Shown piece by piece: positions 26,512 through 34,908 of a stretch of DNA of 64,000 nt (position 1 is the stretch's first letter; the number at the start of each line of letters is the position of its first letter). The position numbers were made by a program, and so were the translations under genes. The DNA lies in the NCBI RefSeq assembly GCF_000384315.1, contig NZ_ARVW01000001.1, forward strand, positions 2,241,746 through 2,305,745, in the 5' to 3' direction. Origin of the DNA: Amycolatopsis nigrescens CSC17Ta-90. Its GTDB lineage: Bacteria; Actinomycetota; Actinomycetes; Mycobacteriales; Pseudonocardiaceae. Under the pieces are notes generated by a model. It was not told the origin of the DNA. It saw only the letters and a program-made list of their open reading frames with translations, and ran no database searches.

Positions 26512-27117
26512 TCAGCTCGCCTCGTCGTAGGAAGCCACCCGCCAGCCCGCGTTGGTCCGCACCACCTTGATGCTCAGCTTCGGCCCGTCCGTGGCGATCT
26601 CCACGTCCAGCGAGCTGACCAAGGAGTTCTTCGCGACCGGCTCGCCGGTCAGCTTGGTGGCCGGCAGGTTCGCGAGGTCCACAGAGGACATCTGCGGCAG
26701 GTACTCCTCGGTGGTGTAGGGCGCCAGTCCCTGCAGCCACGCCTCGTTGGTGATCCCGGCCGGGTGGTTCACCCACGCGGTCGCCCAGTCCTTGGCCACC
26801 TGCAGCGCCTCCGGGTTCGGCGGCGCCGCGGTCGGCAGCTTCAGCGGCGTGGTCAGCCTGGTCGGCTGCGCCGACTGGATCGGCCCCGGCCGCTCCGAAG
26901 AGGTCCCGGAACCCGGGGCACTGGACGGCTCCGCCGCGCTCGGCCCGCCGGCGCCGTTGCCGGAGTCACCGACCACCCTCGGCAGCACGATGCCCACCGC
27001 GGTGATCAGCACGGCCAGCACCACGATGGCGACGGTCAGATGTTTCGGCGAGCGCAGCGGCCAGCCCCACAGCCTCCGATACACCGCGGCCCGGCCACGG
27101 TTGGTCCGGATCGGCAT
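26512..27117 (-). CDS. TcpC/VirB8-like membrane-anchored protein
   Basis: 201 residues. The cytoplasmic N-terminus is basic (about 25 residues). One membrane helix follows (HLTVAIVVLAVLITAVGIVLP), then a Ser/Pro/Gly linker, then an extracytoplasmic domain from about residue 95 (ALQVAKDWATAWVNHPAGITNEAWLQGLAPYTTEEYL...VVRTNAGWRVASY). The layout and the A-x-x-F/W-x-x-A-W start resemble the NTF2-like domain of TcpC and VirB8 proteins, which bridge the secretion channel. It is called on architecture and context, not on a strong motif. Confidence 0.65.
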   Translation of the reverse strand: MPIRTNRGRAAVYRRLWGWPLRSPKHLTVAIVVLAVLITAVGIVLPRVVGDSGNGAGGPSAAEPSSAPGSGTSSERPGPIQSAQPTRLTTPLKLPTAAPPNPEALQVAKDWATAWVNHPAGITNEAWLQGLAPYTTEEYLPQMSSVDLANLPATKLTGEPVAKNSLVSSLDVEIATDGPKLSIKVVRTNAGWRVASYDEAS

Positions 27118-27131
27118 AACAAGAGCACCTC

Positions 27132-29270
27132 CTACCGGACTGCTCGGTCGGTGTCCCGCAGGTCCTCACGGACCTCCAGCCCACGGGACGGCCGATACAC
27201 CACGAAGACCTGCTTTCCGGCCACCACCTCGGAATCCACCCGCCGCGGCCGCGGCAGCGGTGGCTGCTCACCGACGGGACCGCCTGGCGACGAAGGCGGC
27301 GCCGTGTAGGCCGCCGCGGGCTGCGGGCCGCTGGCCGCCATCCGCGACGGCACCACCACCGGCTCCGGATCGTCGCTCCGGTCGTACACCGGCGATGTGT
27401 CCACGCGGCGACTGGCCGGCACCGAAATCTGCCTGCCATCCGCGTGGCGCCCGTCGCCGGGCACCCCGGCGGCACCGAGCACGTAGTCCCCTGGACTGCC
27501 ACCGCGCGGCACCGATCCGGGCAGCACCGCGGCGCCACCGGAACCGGCCGGCAACCCGGCCGGAGCGCCGGCACCGGCCACCGCACCCGCGGCACCCCAC
27601 GGCGCGCCGGACCACGCGGCGGCCGGCCGGCCGCTGCCGGGGGTCCGGTCCAGCCGCTGGGAGTTGGCGAACACCGTGGCCTCCGGCCGGAACCGACCGC
27701 CACCGGCGGTCGCCCCCATCGGCCCACGCGCGTGCGGCTCGATGGTGTCGTCGGAGTCGCGCACGTTCTGCCAGAACTCGTCCTGCGGGGTCGGGCCGTT
27801 GTTCTTCCGGCGGAACTTGGAGAACAGCCCGCCGCTGGGGGACGGCACCGCGGCGCCGACCATGCCCACCGACATCTCCACCATCTGCCACAGCCGCCGC
27901 ACCGGACGCCCGACCACGAACAGCAGGATGGTGACCATGCCCGCCATCACCATCTGGATCAGCATGGACAGGTTGTTGCCGGCGCTGAAGATCGCCTGGA
28001 GCAGCAGGGCGTGCACCCCGGCCAGCACGGACAGCACGACCAGGTTGAACGCCACCGCGCCGACCACCTTCGCCACCCGGCGCAGGATGTCGTGGTGCAG
28101 CAGCGCGACCAGGCCGATCAGCGGCGCGGTCAGGGTGAACAGCCGGATCAGCACCTGCGCCAGCAGCACCGCGGCCTTGGCCAGCAGCTGGAACAGCGAG
28201 TAGACCAGGCTCTGACCGAAGGACAGGAAACCGGCGCCGGTCCGGCTGCCGTCCTCACCGGTGAAATAGCCGGTGGCCGGGCCGAGCTGGGTGGAGATGT
28301 TCTTGAACTCGGCCTTCTTCGCGTCGACGACGGCCTGGTTCGCGTCGTCCCCGTTGCGGAGCTGGTCCCAGGTGAAGGCCTGCGCGTCCAGCAGCGGACG
28401 GCCGAACTGCTGCGCCTGCGGCGAGGCCGGGTCGCCGAACTCACCACGCAGCCAGTTGTTGTAGACGATCTGCGTGTGCAGGTCGGTGGGCAGCACATGG
28501 CGGGCGATCCGGCTGTCCGACTCGTCGATGAACCCGGCCTGGATGTTCGTGGTGGTCTGCACGATCGCCTTGTCCACCGGCTCGAAATATCTCAGCAGGG
28601 CGAACGAGGACGCGGCAAGCCAGACCGCGGCCAGCGCGTACAGCGCGCGCTTGCTGACCGCGGACAGGTCACCCCGCCAGATGTTGCGGAACATCAGGAT
28701 CGCCAGCAGCAGCGCGGCCAGCCCGAACAGCTGCCCGTAAATGTTGTTGTAGACCTTTTCCGCACCCGTTTTGACCGCGTTGTAAATCGGGTTCAGCAGG
28801 CCACCCTGCATGACCGCGTAATGCAGGGAATTGGTCGCGCCGACAATGTTCTTGCCGAGGTTGAAAAGCTGGTTACCGGCCCAGGTGTCGATCGTCGAAT
28901 TCGGGTCGGTGATTCCGGAAAGCGGGCCACAATTCGTCTCGAAGACGTTCCACACCATGCCGGCGTAGCTGTAGTCGACATAGGTGCTGCCGGCCTCGCC
29001 GTCGCCCTCCGGCGGGTCGATCGCGCCGACCATGCCGGAGCCGGGACGTTCCGGGTTCGGCGCCTCACCGCAGGCCGCGGCGGCCGCCGGCGGTGCGGTG
29101 ATCACGGCCTGCAGGCCGAGTACCGCGATCGTCAGCAGCAGCGCGGCGAGCTTGCCGGGTCTTTTGCGCGATGCCGAAGAGCCGGCGGAACTTCGGATCG
29201 CACGCTGACGGCGAAGCAGCCGCCACGCGGCCGCGACGGACAGCACAAGCAGCAAGGTCAGCAGCGTCAT
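27132..29270 (-). CDS. VirB6/TrbL-like polytopic membrane protein
   Basis: 712 residues. It has an N-terminal helix (3-15), a second signal-like segment ending at TAPPAAAAA (about 42-67), and an extracytoplasmic loop with two Cys. About six helices follow at 170-440 (LFGLAALLLAILMFRNIWRG, ALYALAAVWLAASSFALL, the LLAKAAVLLAQVLIRLF region, VVGAVAFNLVVLSVLAGVHALLL, MVMAGMVTILLFVVG). The C-terminal cytoplasmic tail of about 240 residues is rich in Gly, Pro and Arg. This matches the inner-membrane channel protein VirB6/TrbL of Gram-positive systems. GGGGAA precedes the ATG. Confidence 0.75.
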   Translation of the reverse strand: MTLLTLLLVLSVAAAWRLLRRQRAIRSSAGSSASRKRPGKLAALLLTIAVLGLQAVITAPPAAAAACGEAPNPERPGSGMVGAIDPPEGDGEAGSTYVDYSYAGMVWNVFETNCGPLSGITDPNSTIDTWAGNQLFNLGKNIVGATNSLHYAVMQGGLLNPIYNAVKTGAEKVYNNIYGQLFGLAALLLAILMFRNIWRGDLSAVSKRALYALAAVWLAASSFALLRYFEPVDKAIVQTTTNIQAGFIDESDSRIARHVLPTDLHTQIVYNNWLRGEFGDPASPQAQQFGRPLLDAQAFTWDQLRNGDDANQAVVDAKKAEFKNISTQLGPATGYFTGEDGSRTGAGFLSFGQSLVYSLFQLLAKAAVLLAQVLIRLFTLTAPLIGLVALLHHDILRRVAKVVGAVAFNLVVLSVLAGVHALLLQAIFSAGNNLSMLIQMVMAGMVTILLFVVGRPVRRLWQMVEMSVGMVGAAVPSPSGGLFSKFRRKNNGPTPQDEFWQNVRDSDDTIEPHARGPMGATAGGGRFRPEATVFANSQRLDRTPGSGRPAAAWSGAPWGAAGAVAGAGAPAGLPAGSGGAAVLPGSVPRGGSPGDYVLGAAGVPGDGRHADGRQISVPASRRVDTSPVYDRSDDPEPVVVPSRMAASGPQPAAAYTAPPSSPGGPVGEQPPLPRPRRVDSEVVAGKQVFVVYRPSRGLEVREDLRDTDRAVR

Positions 29271-29314
29271 GCCGGGTTCCCCGCGCTAGCGCCGGGTGAC
29301 ACAGGGGTGCTCAT
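29267..29314 (-). CDS. Possible 15-residue coupling ORF between the VirB4- and VirB6-like genes
   Basis: ATG at 29314 overlaps the VirB4 stop (ATGA), and its own TGA overlaps the ATG of the VirB6-like gene, giving MSTPVSPGASAGNPA. The exact double overlap would let ribosomes pass from gene to gene. It could equally be chance, as the VirB6-like gene has its own ribosome site. Confidence 0.3.
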   Translation of the reverse strand: MSTPVSPGASAGNPA

Positions 29315-32277
29315 GCCGCATCCCGGCCAGTCCCGCTCCCGCGCTTCCCCGCCGATGTGGTCTCTTCGCGCCTGCCGTTCTCCGGCGCCGGCCCGCCGTG
29401 CACCTGCTCGGTCAGCACCTGCTCCTCGGTGAGCCCGACCTCCAGCTCCGCGGCAAGCTCGAAGTCGTGCTCCAGGTCGCCGTTGCGGCTGCCGTTGTCC
29501 GGCGACGACACGTACGGTTCCGCTTCGTCCACGCCGCGCCGCCCCTGCTCGGAACCCGGTTTCGCCGGCTTCGGCTCCTGCACCGCGCCCGGCGTGGTGT
29601 CCATCGCGGCGCGCAGGTGCTCCAGATGCGGACCGTTGAAGTCCACTCTGATCCGCTCCACCCCGCCGGCACCGTCGCCGAAGATGAACTGCCGCGGTTC
29701 GCGGTCGCGTTCCAGGCCGCCCCGCGCAGCACCCGGCCGCCTGCCCAGCGCGGCCACCACCTGCTCGTAACCGACCCCGACCGGGACCTTGAGCAGCCGC
29801 AGCGCGTCGGCCTGCGCGTCGTCGTCGTCCAACCGCCCGACGAACACCGAGTCCAGCAGCGCCACGAAACCCTGGATCTTCAGGAAGTCGGCGGGAATCT
29901 GGGAGGACAGCAGCACCCGGACGTTCCACTTGCGCGAGTCACGCGCGAACCGGTTCATCAGCACCCGGCCGGTCGGCACCTCGGAAAGGAAGAACGCCTC
30001 GTCGATCCAGACACCCTTGCGCTGGTTCTTCGGCTTCTCGTACACCGACCGCTGGGTCAGCCAGGCGGCCAGGTTCAGCATCTCCACGCCGAGCGACTCG
30101 GCGTCGGTCCAGTGCTCCCGGCCGACCCCGTCCTTCGGCAGCGTCAGTCCGGCCATAGTAAGCACCGTCATCCGGTCGTCGCGGGTCTCCGCGTACGGGT
30201 CCTCGTTGGCCTCCGGGATCAGCAGCGACATCCGCTCGCGCATCTCGTCCAGGAAGTCGGCGACCACCACCGCGTGCTCGTGGTGCTCGCTGGAGTCCCG
30301 GCGCAGCGCGTCGATGACCTGACCGGGATCGGCGTCGAACCGGCCGCCGACCGCGCGGACCGCGCGCAGCAGCACGATCCTGGTCTGCGCCATCCTGGCC
30401 ACCTCGTAGGGCAGCACCCCGGTCAGCACGTCCAGCACCAGCCGCCGCCGGGTCGCGCCGGCCAGCGCGCTTTCCCGCCGCCAGGAGCGTTCCGGATCGT
30501 CCTCGTCCATGAAGTGCTCGAGCAGCGGCTCGGCGACCACTCGATACGGGTTGAGGATGCCGGGCTCGGCGTTGAGCAGGTTGATCGGCCTGGCGTACGG
30601 CCGCAGCTCGGGCAGGTCGCAGAGCTTGGACAGCGGCCCGGACGGGTCCAGGATCGTCCAGTGCGCCCCGGCCCGCAGCGTCTTGTAGACGATGCCGCCG
30701 CCGAGGAAGGACTTCCCGCCACCAAGGCCGGCCACCATCGCGGTCAGCCCGGAGCCGTCCCGGATCTCCTGGGCCATCCACGGGTCCCAGGCCACCGGCC
30801 GCCTGGTCGCGGTGCAGGTCTCGCCGAGCAGGATGCCCCGCCGGTCGCCGACCTCGGCGGTCGCGGTGGGCACCGACGCCGCCGTCCAGACCACCGAGCC
30901 CCGGCGCATGTACGCCGCCGAGGACAGCGGTTCGCCCGGGATGAACTCCCTGGCCAGCGCGTACTGCGCCTCCGGGTGCTCGATGGCGATCTTCGGCTTG
31001 TACAGGTCGAGCAGCTGCTGGGCCAGTTTCAGCGCGTCGCGCTCGGTCGGGCCGGAAACCGCCAGCCGCCACCACGACCGGACCCTGGTGGCCAGCGCGG
31101 TGAAGCCGGAGGTCATCTCGTCGTCGATCTCGAGCACCCTGGACGCCTGGCGCGCAAGCGATTGCGGCGGCTCCAGCTCGTGCTCGTCGGTGTAGTGCTT
31201 GACCTGCGAGCGCACCTTGTTCATCTGGCGCTGCAGTTCGCCGGCGACCTCCTCCGGCCGTCGCACGTAGATCCGCGCGGACCACTCCACCGAGGCGGGC
31301 AGCCGGTCGGCGTGCTGCACCCAGGGGTCGTCCACCTCCGGGATCTGCAGGCCGTGCATCTGCCCGACGGTGAGCACCGCCAGGTGCCTGGTCACCCCGG
31401 CGTTGGAACCGGTCCGGCCGCGCACGGTGACGGTCGGCGCGTAGGGCTCGGAGTGGTAGTCCGCGGCATCGGTGAAGCTGGCCAGGTCCTCCGGTTCCCA
31501 GGCGGCACCGGGCACCGCGGGCAGGTTCCGCGGCGCGGGCAGCCCGAGCGAGCAGGACCGGTGCATCAGCCAGGACATCTCCTCGACGTCCGCCGGCCTG
31601 CCCTCGAAACCGGCCGAGCCCATCACCTGGTCCAGATGCTCGACCTCGGAGTCCAGCGCGGTCAGCTCGGCGTCCACCGCCTCCGGCAGGATCTTGCGCA
31701 GCACCGGTGCGGCGCGCTCCACGGCGCGGTCCATCATCCGCCTGGTCTGCACCTGGACGCCGAGGTAGACCTCTTTTTCGGCCATCGAACGGCCCATCAG
31801 CTGCTGCTGCTCGCCGATCAGGTAGTCGTCGAAGGACAGCGCGCCGGGAGTGTCCGGCGGCCGGTCGTGCGCGTTGTGCACATGCGCCTCGGCCCACATC
31901 CGGATCGGGTACGGCCGGTTCGTCACGCGCAGGTGCAGCCAGCGGCCCTGCAACTCGGCGTACTGTCCGGCGATCGCCGCGATCAGGTCACGGCGCTGCG
32001 AGTCCGAGCGGAAGGACCAGCGCTGGGGGGCGAGCCGGTACCAGGCGTAGACCTCGTGCCCGGTGCGCAGCAGGTGCCCGTCGATGCTGCGGGCCGCGAT
32101 GGACGGGGTGTAGGTGGGAATGGCCTGTTCGCCGGGCAGTCGCCTGCCCCGCTGCGTGGTGTTCGCCTGCTTCGGTGGCACCGGGCGGCCTTGCGGCATC
32201 TGACCTGGTTGCCATGCACTGGCTCCCGGGCGCAGATCCTGCTCCCGCTTCTTCCGGCGTGCGCCGCGACCGAACAA
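29311..32277 (-). CDS. VirB4-like secretion ATPase
   Basis: 988 residues. The N-terminal ~480 residues are the VirB4/TraC-type non-catalytic region. The C-terminal AAA-like motor has Walker A GLGGGKS near residue 515 and Walker B KGVWIDEAFFLS near 755, followed by VLLSSQIPADFL (sensor-like). VirB4 ATPases energise assembly and transport in all type IV systems. The protein lies between the PrgI-like and VirB6-like genes in an order seen in Gram-positive conjugation modules. No second ATPase (VirD4/TcpA or VirB11) occurs in this operon. Confidence 0.92.
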   Translation of the reverse strand: MFGRGARRKKREQDLRPGASAWQPGQMPQGRPVPPKQANTTQRGRRLPGEQAIPTYTPSIAARSIDGHLLRTGHEVYAWYRLAPQRWSFRSDSQRRDLIAAIAGQYAELQGRWLHLRVTNRPYPIRMWAEAHVHNAHDRPPDTPGALSFDDYLIGEQQQLMGRSMAEKEVYLGVQVQTRRMMDRAVERAAPVLRKILPEAVDAELTALDSEVEHLDQVMGSAGFEGRPADVEEMSWLMHRSCSLGLPAPRNLPAVPGAAWEPEDLASFTDAADYHSEPYAPTVTVRGRTGSNAGVTRHLAVLTVGQMHGLQIPEVDDPWVQHADRLPASVEWSARIYVRRPEEVAGELQRQMNKVRSQVKHYTDEHELEPPQSLARQASRVLEIDDEMTSGFTALATRVRSWWRLAVSGPTERDALKLAQQLLDLYKPKIAIEHPEAQYALAREFIPGEPLSSAAYMRRGSVVWTAASVPTATAEVGDRRGILLGETCTATRRPVAWDPWMAQEIRDGSGLTAMVAGLGGGKSFLGGGIVYKTLRAGAHWTILDPSGPLSKLCDLPELRPYARPINLLNAEPGILNPYRVVAEPLLEHFMDEDDPERSWRRESALAGATRRRLVLDVLTGVLPYEVARMAQTRIVLLRAVRAVGGRFDADPGQVIDALRRDSSEHHEHAVVVADFLDEMRERMSLLIPEANEDPYAETRDDRMTVLTMAGLTLPKDGVGREHWTDAESLGVEMLNLAAWLTQRSVYEKPKNQRKGVWIDEAFFLSEVPTGRVLMNRFARDSRKWNVRVLLSSQIPADFLKIQGFVALLDSVFVGRLDDDDAQADALRLLKVPVGVGYEQVVAALGRRPGAARGGLERDREPRQFIFGDGAGGVERIRVDFNGPHLEHLRAAMDTTPGAVQEPKPAKPGSEQGRRGVDEAEPYVSSPDNGSRNGDLEHDFELAAELEVGLTEEQVLTEQVHGGPAPENGRREETTSAGKRGSGTGRDAA

Positions 32278-32280
32278 CGA

Positions 32281-32760
32281 CTACCTCCCGGCCGGAACCG
32301 CGGTGCGGCTACGGCGCGCTCGTGATGTGCCTGGCTGTTGCCGGCCCCCGGACGGGGGCCCACCTCCGGTTCGCCGGCTGCGACGGCGGTTCTTCGGGAT
32401 CGGCCGCTGCGCGCGGATCCTGACCTTGCTCGCGCTCACGGCACCCCCTTCCGCGTTCGTGCGCTCGCGTGGTGCATGCAGCTCGCGCACCCACATCGCC
32501 AGCACCGCCCCGAGGGGCCGCTCGTGGCTGATCTTCGCGGTGATCAGCCTGGTGATCAGAATGGTGCCGACGAACGCCCACGCTGTCGAGAAGAAGCTGA
32601 ACCCGAGTCCGAGCTGCCGCTCCACCGTCAGTACCAGCAGGAATACCGGGATGCCCACACCCCACGCGACGTAGCGGGCACGCCACGGGAAAGTGGCCTT
32701 CGGCGGTCCGAGCCAGACGGCGTCCACCCGGTAGACCTCGTCGTCAGTTCGAATACGCAC
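32281..32760 (-). CDS. PrgI/VirB3-like two-helix membrane protein
   Basis: 159 residues. Two membrane helices lie close together (about 31-48 and 55-72), preceded by a short strand region (DEVYRVDAVWLGPPKATFPW) and followed by AKISHERPLGAVLAMWVREL. That is the layout of PrgI-type VirB3 proteins. The C-terminal 55 residues are very basic and rich in Arg, Ser and Gly. Part of that tail (GGPPSGG) is encoded by a small GC-rich palindrome at about 32343-32361. It sits four bases before the VirB4-like gene, as VirB3 does in other systems. Confidence 0.75.
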   Translation of the reverse strand: MRIRTDDEVYRVDAVWLGPPKATFPWRARYVAWGVGIPVFLLVLTVERQLGLGFSFFSTAWAFVGTILITRLITAKISHERPLGAVLAMWVRELHAPRERTNAEGGAVSASKVRIRAQRPIPKNRRRSRRTGGGPPSGGRQQPGTSRARRSRTAVPAGR

Positions 32761-32775
32761 AGCAGGACGCCCGGA

Positions 32776-33039
32776 TCAACCGGTGAACAGGCCGGCGATC
32801 CATTCGCCGACGTTCACACCGAGCCCGCTGACCGCGAGCCCGATGATCGCCAGCGCGATCACCACCCCGGCCAACCGGCGCATCACACCCGCGTTGTCGC
32901 CCTTGCCGCCGCCCAGCCAGAGCAGCAGCAGGGCCACCGCCAGCAGGACCAACGGGATGATGTTCTCGAGCATCCAGTCACGGACACCGGTGGTCTTGAT
33001 CTCGCCCTGTGCCAGTTGCACAAGCGTCATGGTGGTCAT
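32776..33039 (-). CDS. VirB2/TrbC-like small membrane protein (putative pilin-like subunit)
   Basis: 87 residues. A short amphipathic start is followed by two hydrophobic helices (IIPLVLLAVALLLLWLGGG and LAGVVIALAIIGLAVSGLG) separated by a charged turn KGDNAGVMRR. The layout is like VirB2/TrbC pilins, or the small membrane proteins at the head of Gram-positive type IV operons. GGGAG lies seven bases before the ATG. It is the first gene of the operon. Confidence 0.7.
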   Translation of the reverse strand: MTTMTLVQLAQGEIKTTGVRDWMLENIIPLVLLAVALLLLWLGGGKGDNAGVMRRLAGVVIALAIIGLAVSGLGVNVGEWIAGLFTG

Positions 33040-33368
33040 CGCGTACTCCCGGGTGCGAGGAGCGTGGTCATGCGGGGCCTCGCCAGGCGAGCCCCGCGGT
33101 TCTCCAAGAACATAGTGTGCCGTCTAGGACATCATGGCGTCACGAGCTGTAGCGGTCAAAGCGCGCTCTGTTGGCACAAAACCATCTGCTCGACGCACAT
33201 TACGGCCAATCTCACTGAAACTCGTCTTCCCTATCATCGTTGCAACCAGGCCAAGGTTTAACCCCGGCCACCCGGATTTCGTAGTGTGTAGATCGACTCA
33301 CTCACATGCGTGGTCCTTGTTCACTCTGGGTAGGAGCGACAGCACGCCCGGATGGTGCGCACAGTCAA

Positions 33369-33389
33369 TCATGCCCCGGATGGCGGCAT
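33369..33389 (-). CDS. Possible six-residue leader peptide upstream of the T4SS-like operon
   Basis: ATG at 33389 preceded by AGGAGGTG, a full match to the anti-Shine-Dalgarno sequence, then CCG CCA TCC GGG GCA and TGA. The start codon is in a 5-bp hairpin. It lies 330 bases before the first operon gene. It may be a regulatory upstream ORF or chance. Confidence 0.25.
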   Translation of the reverse strand: MPPSGA

Positions 33390-33569
33390 CCTTCACCTCC
33401 TGTCGTCACGGCTGCTACTGACCCGGCTCTCGGATGTTGATCAGCCAACAGGGCGATACCCACCGGCACCCCCGTCTGAACCGGCCGGAATCCGGTCACT
33501 CCCGGTGAGTTTTTCCCGTTCCGGGGATTTCCCCCGTCGCTCGGCAACATTCACCTGCATGACGTAGTT

Positions 33570-33590
33570 CAGAACTTCATGAAACTTCTG
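33570..33590. promoter_or_regulatory. Imperfect palindrome upstream of the P450 gene
   Basis: CAGAA and TTCTG flank a central TTCATGAA. It lies 41 bases before the P450 ATG, where an operator would overlap the promoter. The TTCATG/CATGAA half-sites also occur at 18032. Confidence 0.35.
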
Positions 33591-33631
33591 TATCGTCGGA
33601 CTGACTTCCCGCCACACCCGAGGAGCGCCCG

Positions 33632-34846
33632 ATGACAGGTACCCAACCGATCAGCTCACCCGTTCGAGGCCTGAACATCCTCCGCGAACGCCCCCTCGAT
33701 CCGCCGGAGCACTTCGCCCGGCTGCGGGAGGACCAGCCGATCAGCGCGATGACCTTCCCCGACGGCAACCCCGGCTGGTTGGTCACCGGGTACGCGCCGG
33801 CGCGCGCGATACTGGCCGACCCGCGGTTCAGCGCGAAGCCGGAGCTCAAGCACACGCCGCTGGACAACGGCCGCAACCTCGAGGACTTCAAGCTCGAAGA
33901 CATGCCGGCCGGCCAGTTCATCCACATGGACCCGCCCGACCACACCCGGTTCCGGCGGCTGCTCACCGGCCAGTTCACCGTGCGCCGGATGAACCAGCTG
34001 ACCGAGCGGGTGCAGGAAATCGCCGAGCAGCACGCCGACGCGATGCACCGGCAGGGCCCGCCCGCCGACCTGGTGCCCGCGTACGCGCTGCCGATCCCGT
34101 CGCTGGTGATCTGCGAGCTGCTCGGGGTGCCCTACGCGGATCGGGACCGATTCCAGCGCGACTCGGCGACGATGCTCAAACTGGACACCCCCATCCCGGA
34201 GCTGATGGCCGCGTTCGGCCGGGTTTTCGCCTTCCTCGACGAGTTGGTGGCGCGCAAACGCGCCGAACCGACCGACGACCTGCTCAGCGGACTGGTGACC
34301 GGCGGCGAGCTGACCGACGCCGAGCTGACCGGGGTCGCCTTCCTGCTGCTGGTGGCCGGGCACGAGACCACCGCCAACATGCTCGCGCTGGGCACCTACA
34401 CCCTGCTGCGGCACCCGGAGCAGCTGGCCGCGCTGCGCGCCGACGACTCGCTGATGGACAACGCGGTGGAGGAGCTGCTGCGTTACCTCACGATCATCCA
34501 CCTCGGCACCCAGCGGACCCCGCTGGAGGACGTGGAGCTCGACGGCACGGTGCTCAAGGCCGGCGAGACCGCGCTGCTCTACCTGCCCGGCGCGAACCGG
34601 GACCCCGGCCGGTTCGACCAGCCGGAGCTGTTCGACCTGACCCGCCCCGCCGGCGGGCATCTCGGCTTCGGCCACGGCATCCACCAGTGCCTCGGCCAGC
34701 AGCTGGCCAGGGTCGAGATGCGGACCGGCTACCGCACGCTGCTCCGGCGGTTCCCCGAGCTGAGCCTCGCGGTGCCGCCGGAGGAGATCCCGATGCGCGG
34801 CGACATGAGCATCTACGGCGTGCACTCCCTACCCGTCACCTGGTGA
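33632..34846 (+). CDS. Cytochrome P450 (bacterial CYP)
   Basis: 404 residues, soluble. The heme-binding loop FGHGIHQCLG contains Cys353. The I-helix oxygen-activation motif is AGHETT (about 244-249), and the K-helix E-x-x-R is EELLR. MDPPDHTRFRRLL marks the C helix. Such class I enzymes need ferredoxin and reductase partners, which are not in the window. No biosynthetic cluster surrounds it, so the substrate is open (detoxification or tailoring). AGGAG precedes the ATG. A family D palindrome follows. Confidence 0.95.
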   Translation: MTGTQPISSPVRGLNILRERPLDPPEHFARLREDQPISAMTFPDGNPGWLVTGYAPARAILADPRFSAKPELKHTPLDNGRNLEDFKLEDMPAGQFIHMDPPDHTRFRRLLTGQFTVRRMNQLTERVQEIAEQHADAMHRQGPPADLVPAYALPIPSLVICELLGVPYADRDRFQRDSATMLKLDTPIPELMAAFGRVFAFLDELVARKRAEPTDDLLSGLVTGGELTDAELTGVAFLLLVAGHETTANMLALGTYTLLRHPEQLAALRADDSLMDNAVEELLRYLTIIHLGTQRTPLEDVELDGTVLKAGETALLYLPGANRDPGRFDQPELFDLTRPAGGHLGFGHGIHQCLGQQLARVEMRTGYRTLLRRFPELSLAVPPEEIPMRGDMSIYGVHSLPVTW

Positions 34847-34851
34847 CCCAA

Positions 34852-34906
34852 GGCGAATAGCCGGCTTTTTGCCCTTTTGGGGAGGGCAAGAAGTCGGCTA
34901 TTTGCC
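34852..34906. repeat. Palindrome family D, copy 1 (full)
   Basis: Two 23-base arms (34852-34874 and 34884-34906) with three mismatches, core AATAGCCGGCTTTTTGCCC. It lies between convergent P450 and SCO6745-family genes and is a probable terminator. Half copies lie at 42118 and 56066. Confidence 0.88.
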
Positions 34907-34908
34907 GG

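Larger units (their letters stand above)
33040..33631. other. 592-base intergenic region between the T4SS-like operon and the P450 gene
   Basis: It holds the promoters of the minus-strand operon and of the P450 gene. Bases 33120-33350 are clearly less GC-rich than the surroundings. On the minus strand, 33300-33590 is rich in potential stems: CGGGG/CCCCG, ACCGG/CCGGT, and a long-range ATGTTG/CAACAT pairing. It also contains AGGAGGTG (33401-33394) followed by ATG at 33389 and a stop six codons later, with that ATG inside a GGATG/CATCC hairpin. I see no tRNA or recognised riboswitch with confidence. Confidence 0.5.

Noticed and set aside
29296..32325. A 1,009-codon plus-strand frame opposite the VirB4-like gene
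   Set aside because: Composition is His/Arg/Gly-rich with no motif, while the minus strand encodes a full VirB4 ATPase. Similar shadows lie opposite lysX, nadE, secA2 and the M16 genes.
32343..32361. Hairpin GGCCCCCGGACGGGGG inside the PrgI-like gene as an internal terminator
   Set aside because: It is in frame and encodes GGPPSGG in a basic low-complexity tail, has no T-run, and the operon continues with only a four-base gap.
24266..33039. Integrative conjugative element
   Set aside because: No relaxase, coupling ATPase, integrase, Rep or flanking direct repeats were seen, and flanking genes look chromosomal.
33365..33550. 61-codon minus-strand frame in the spacer before the secretion operon
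   Set aside because: No ribosome site at its start and no conserved pattern. The better ribosome site at 33394-33401 belongs to another frame.
33040..33631. c-di-AMP (ydaO) riboswitch on the minus strand
   Set aside because: Fragments resemble the consensus (GTTGCCGAG, GGGAGTGA) but the closing P1 helix and the conserved 3' block are not convincing. Kept only as a structured-spacer finding.
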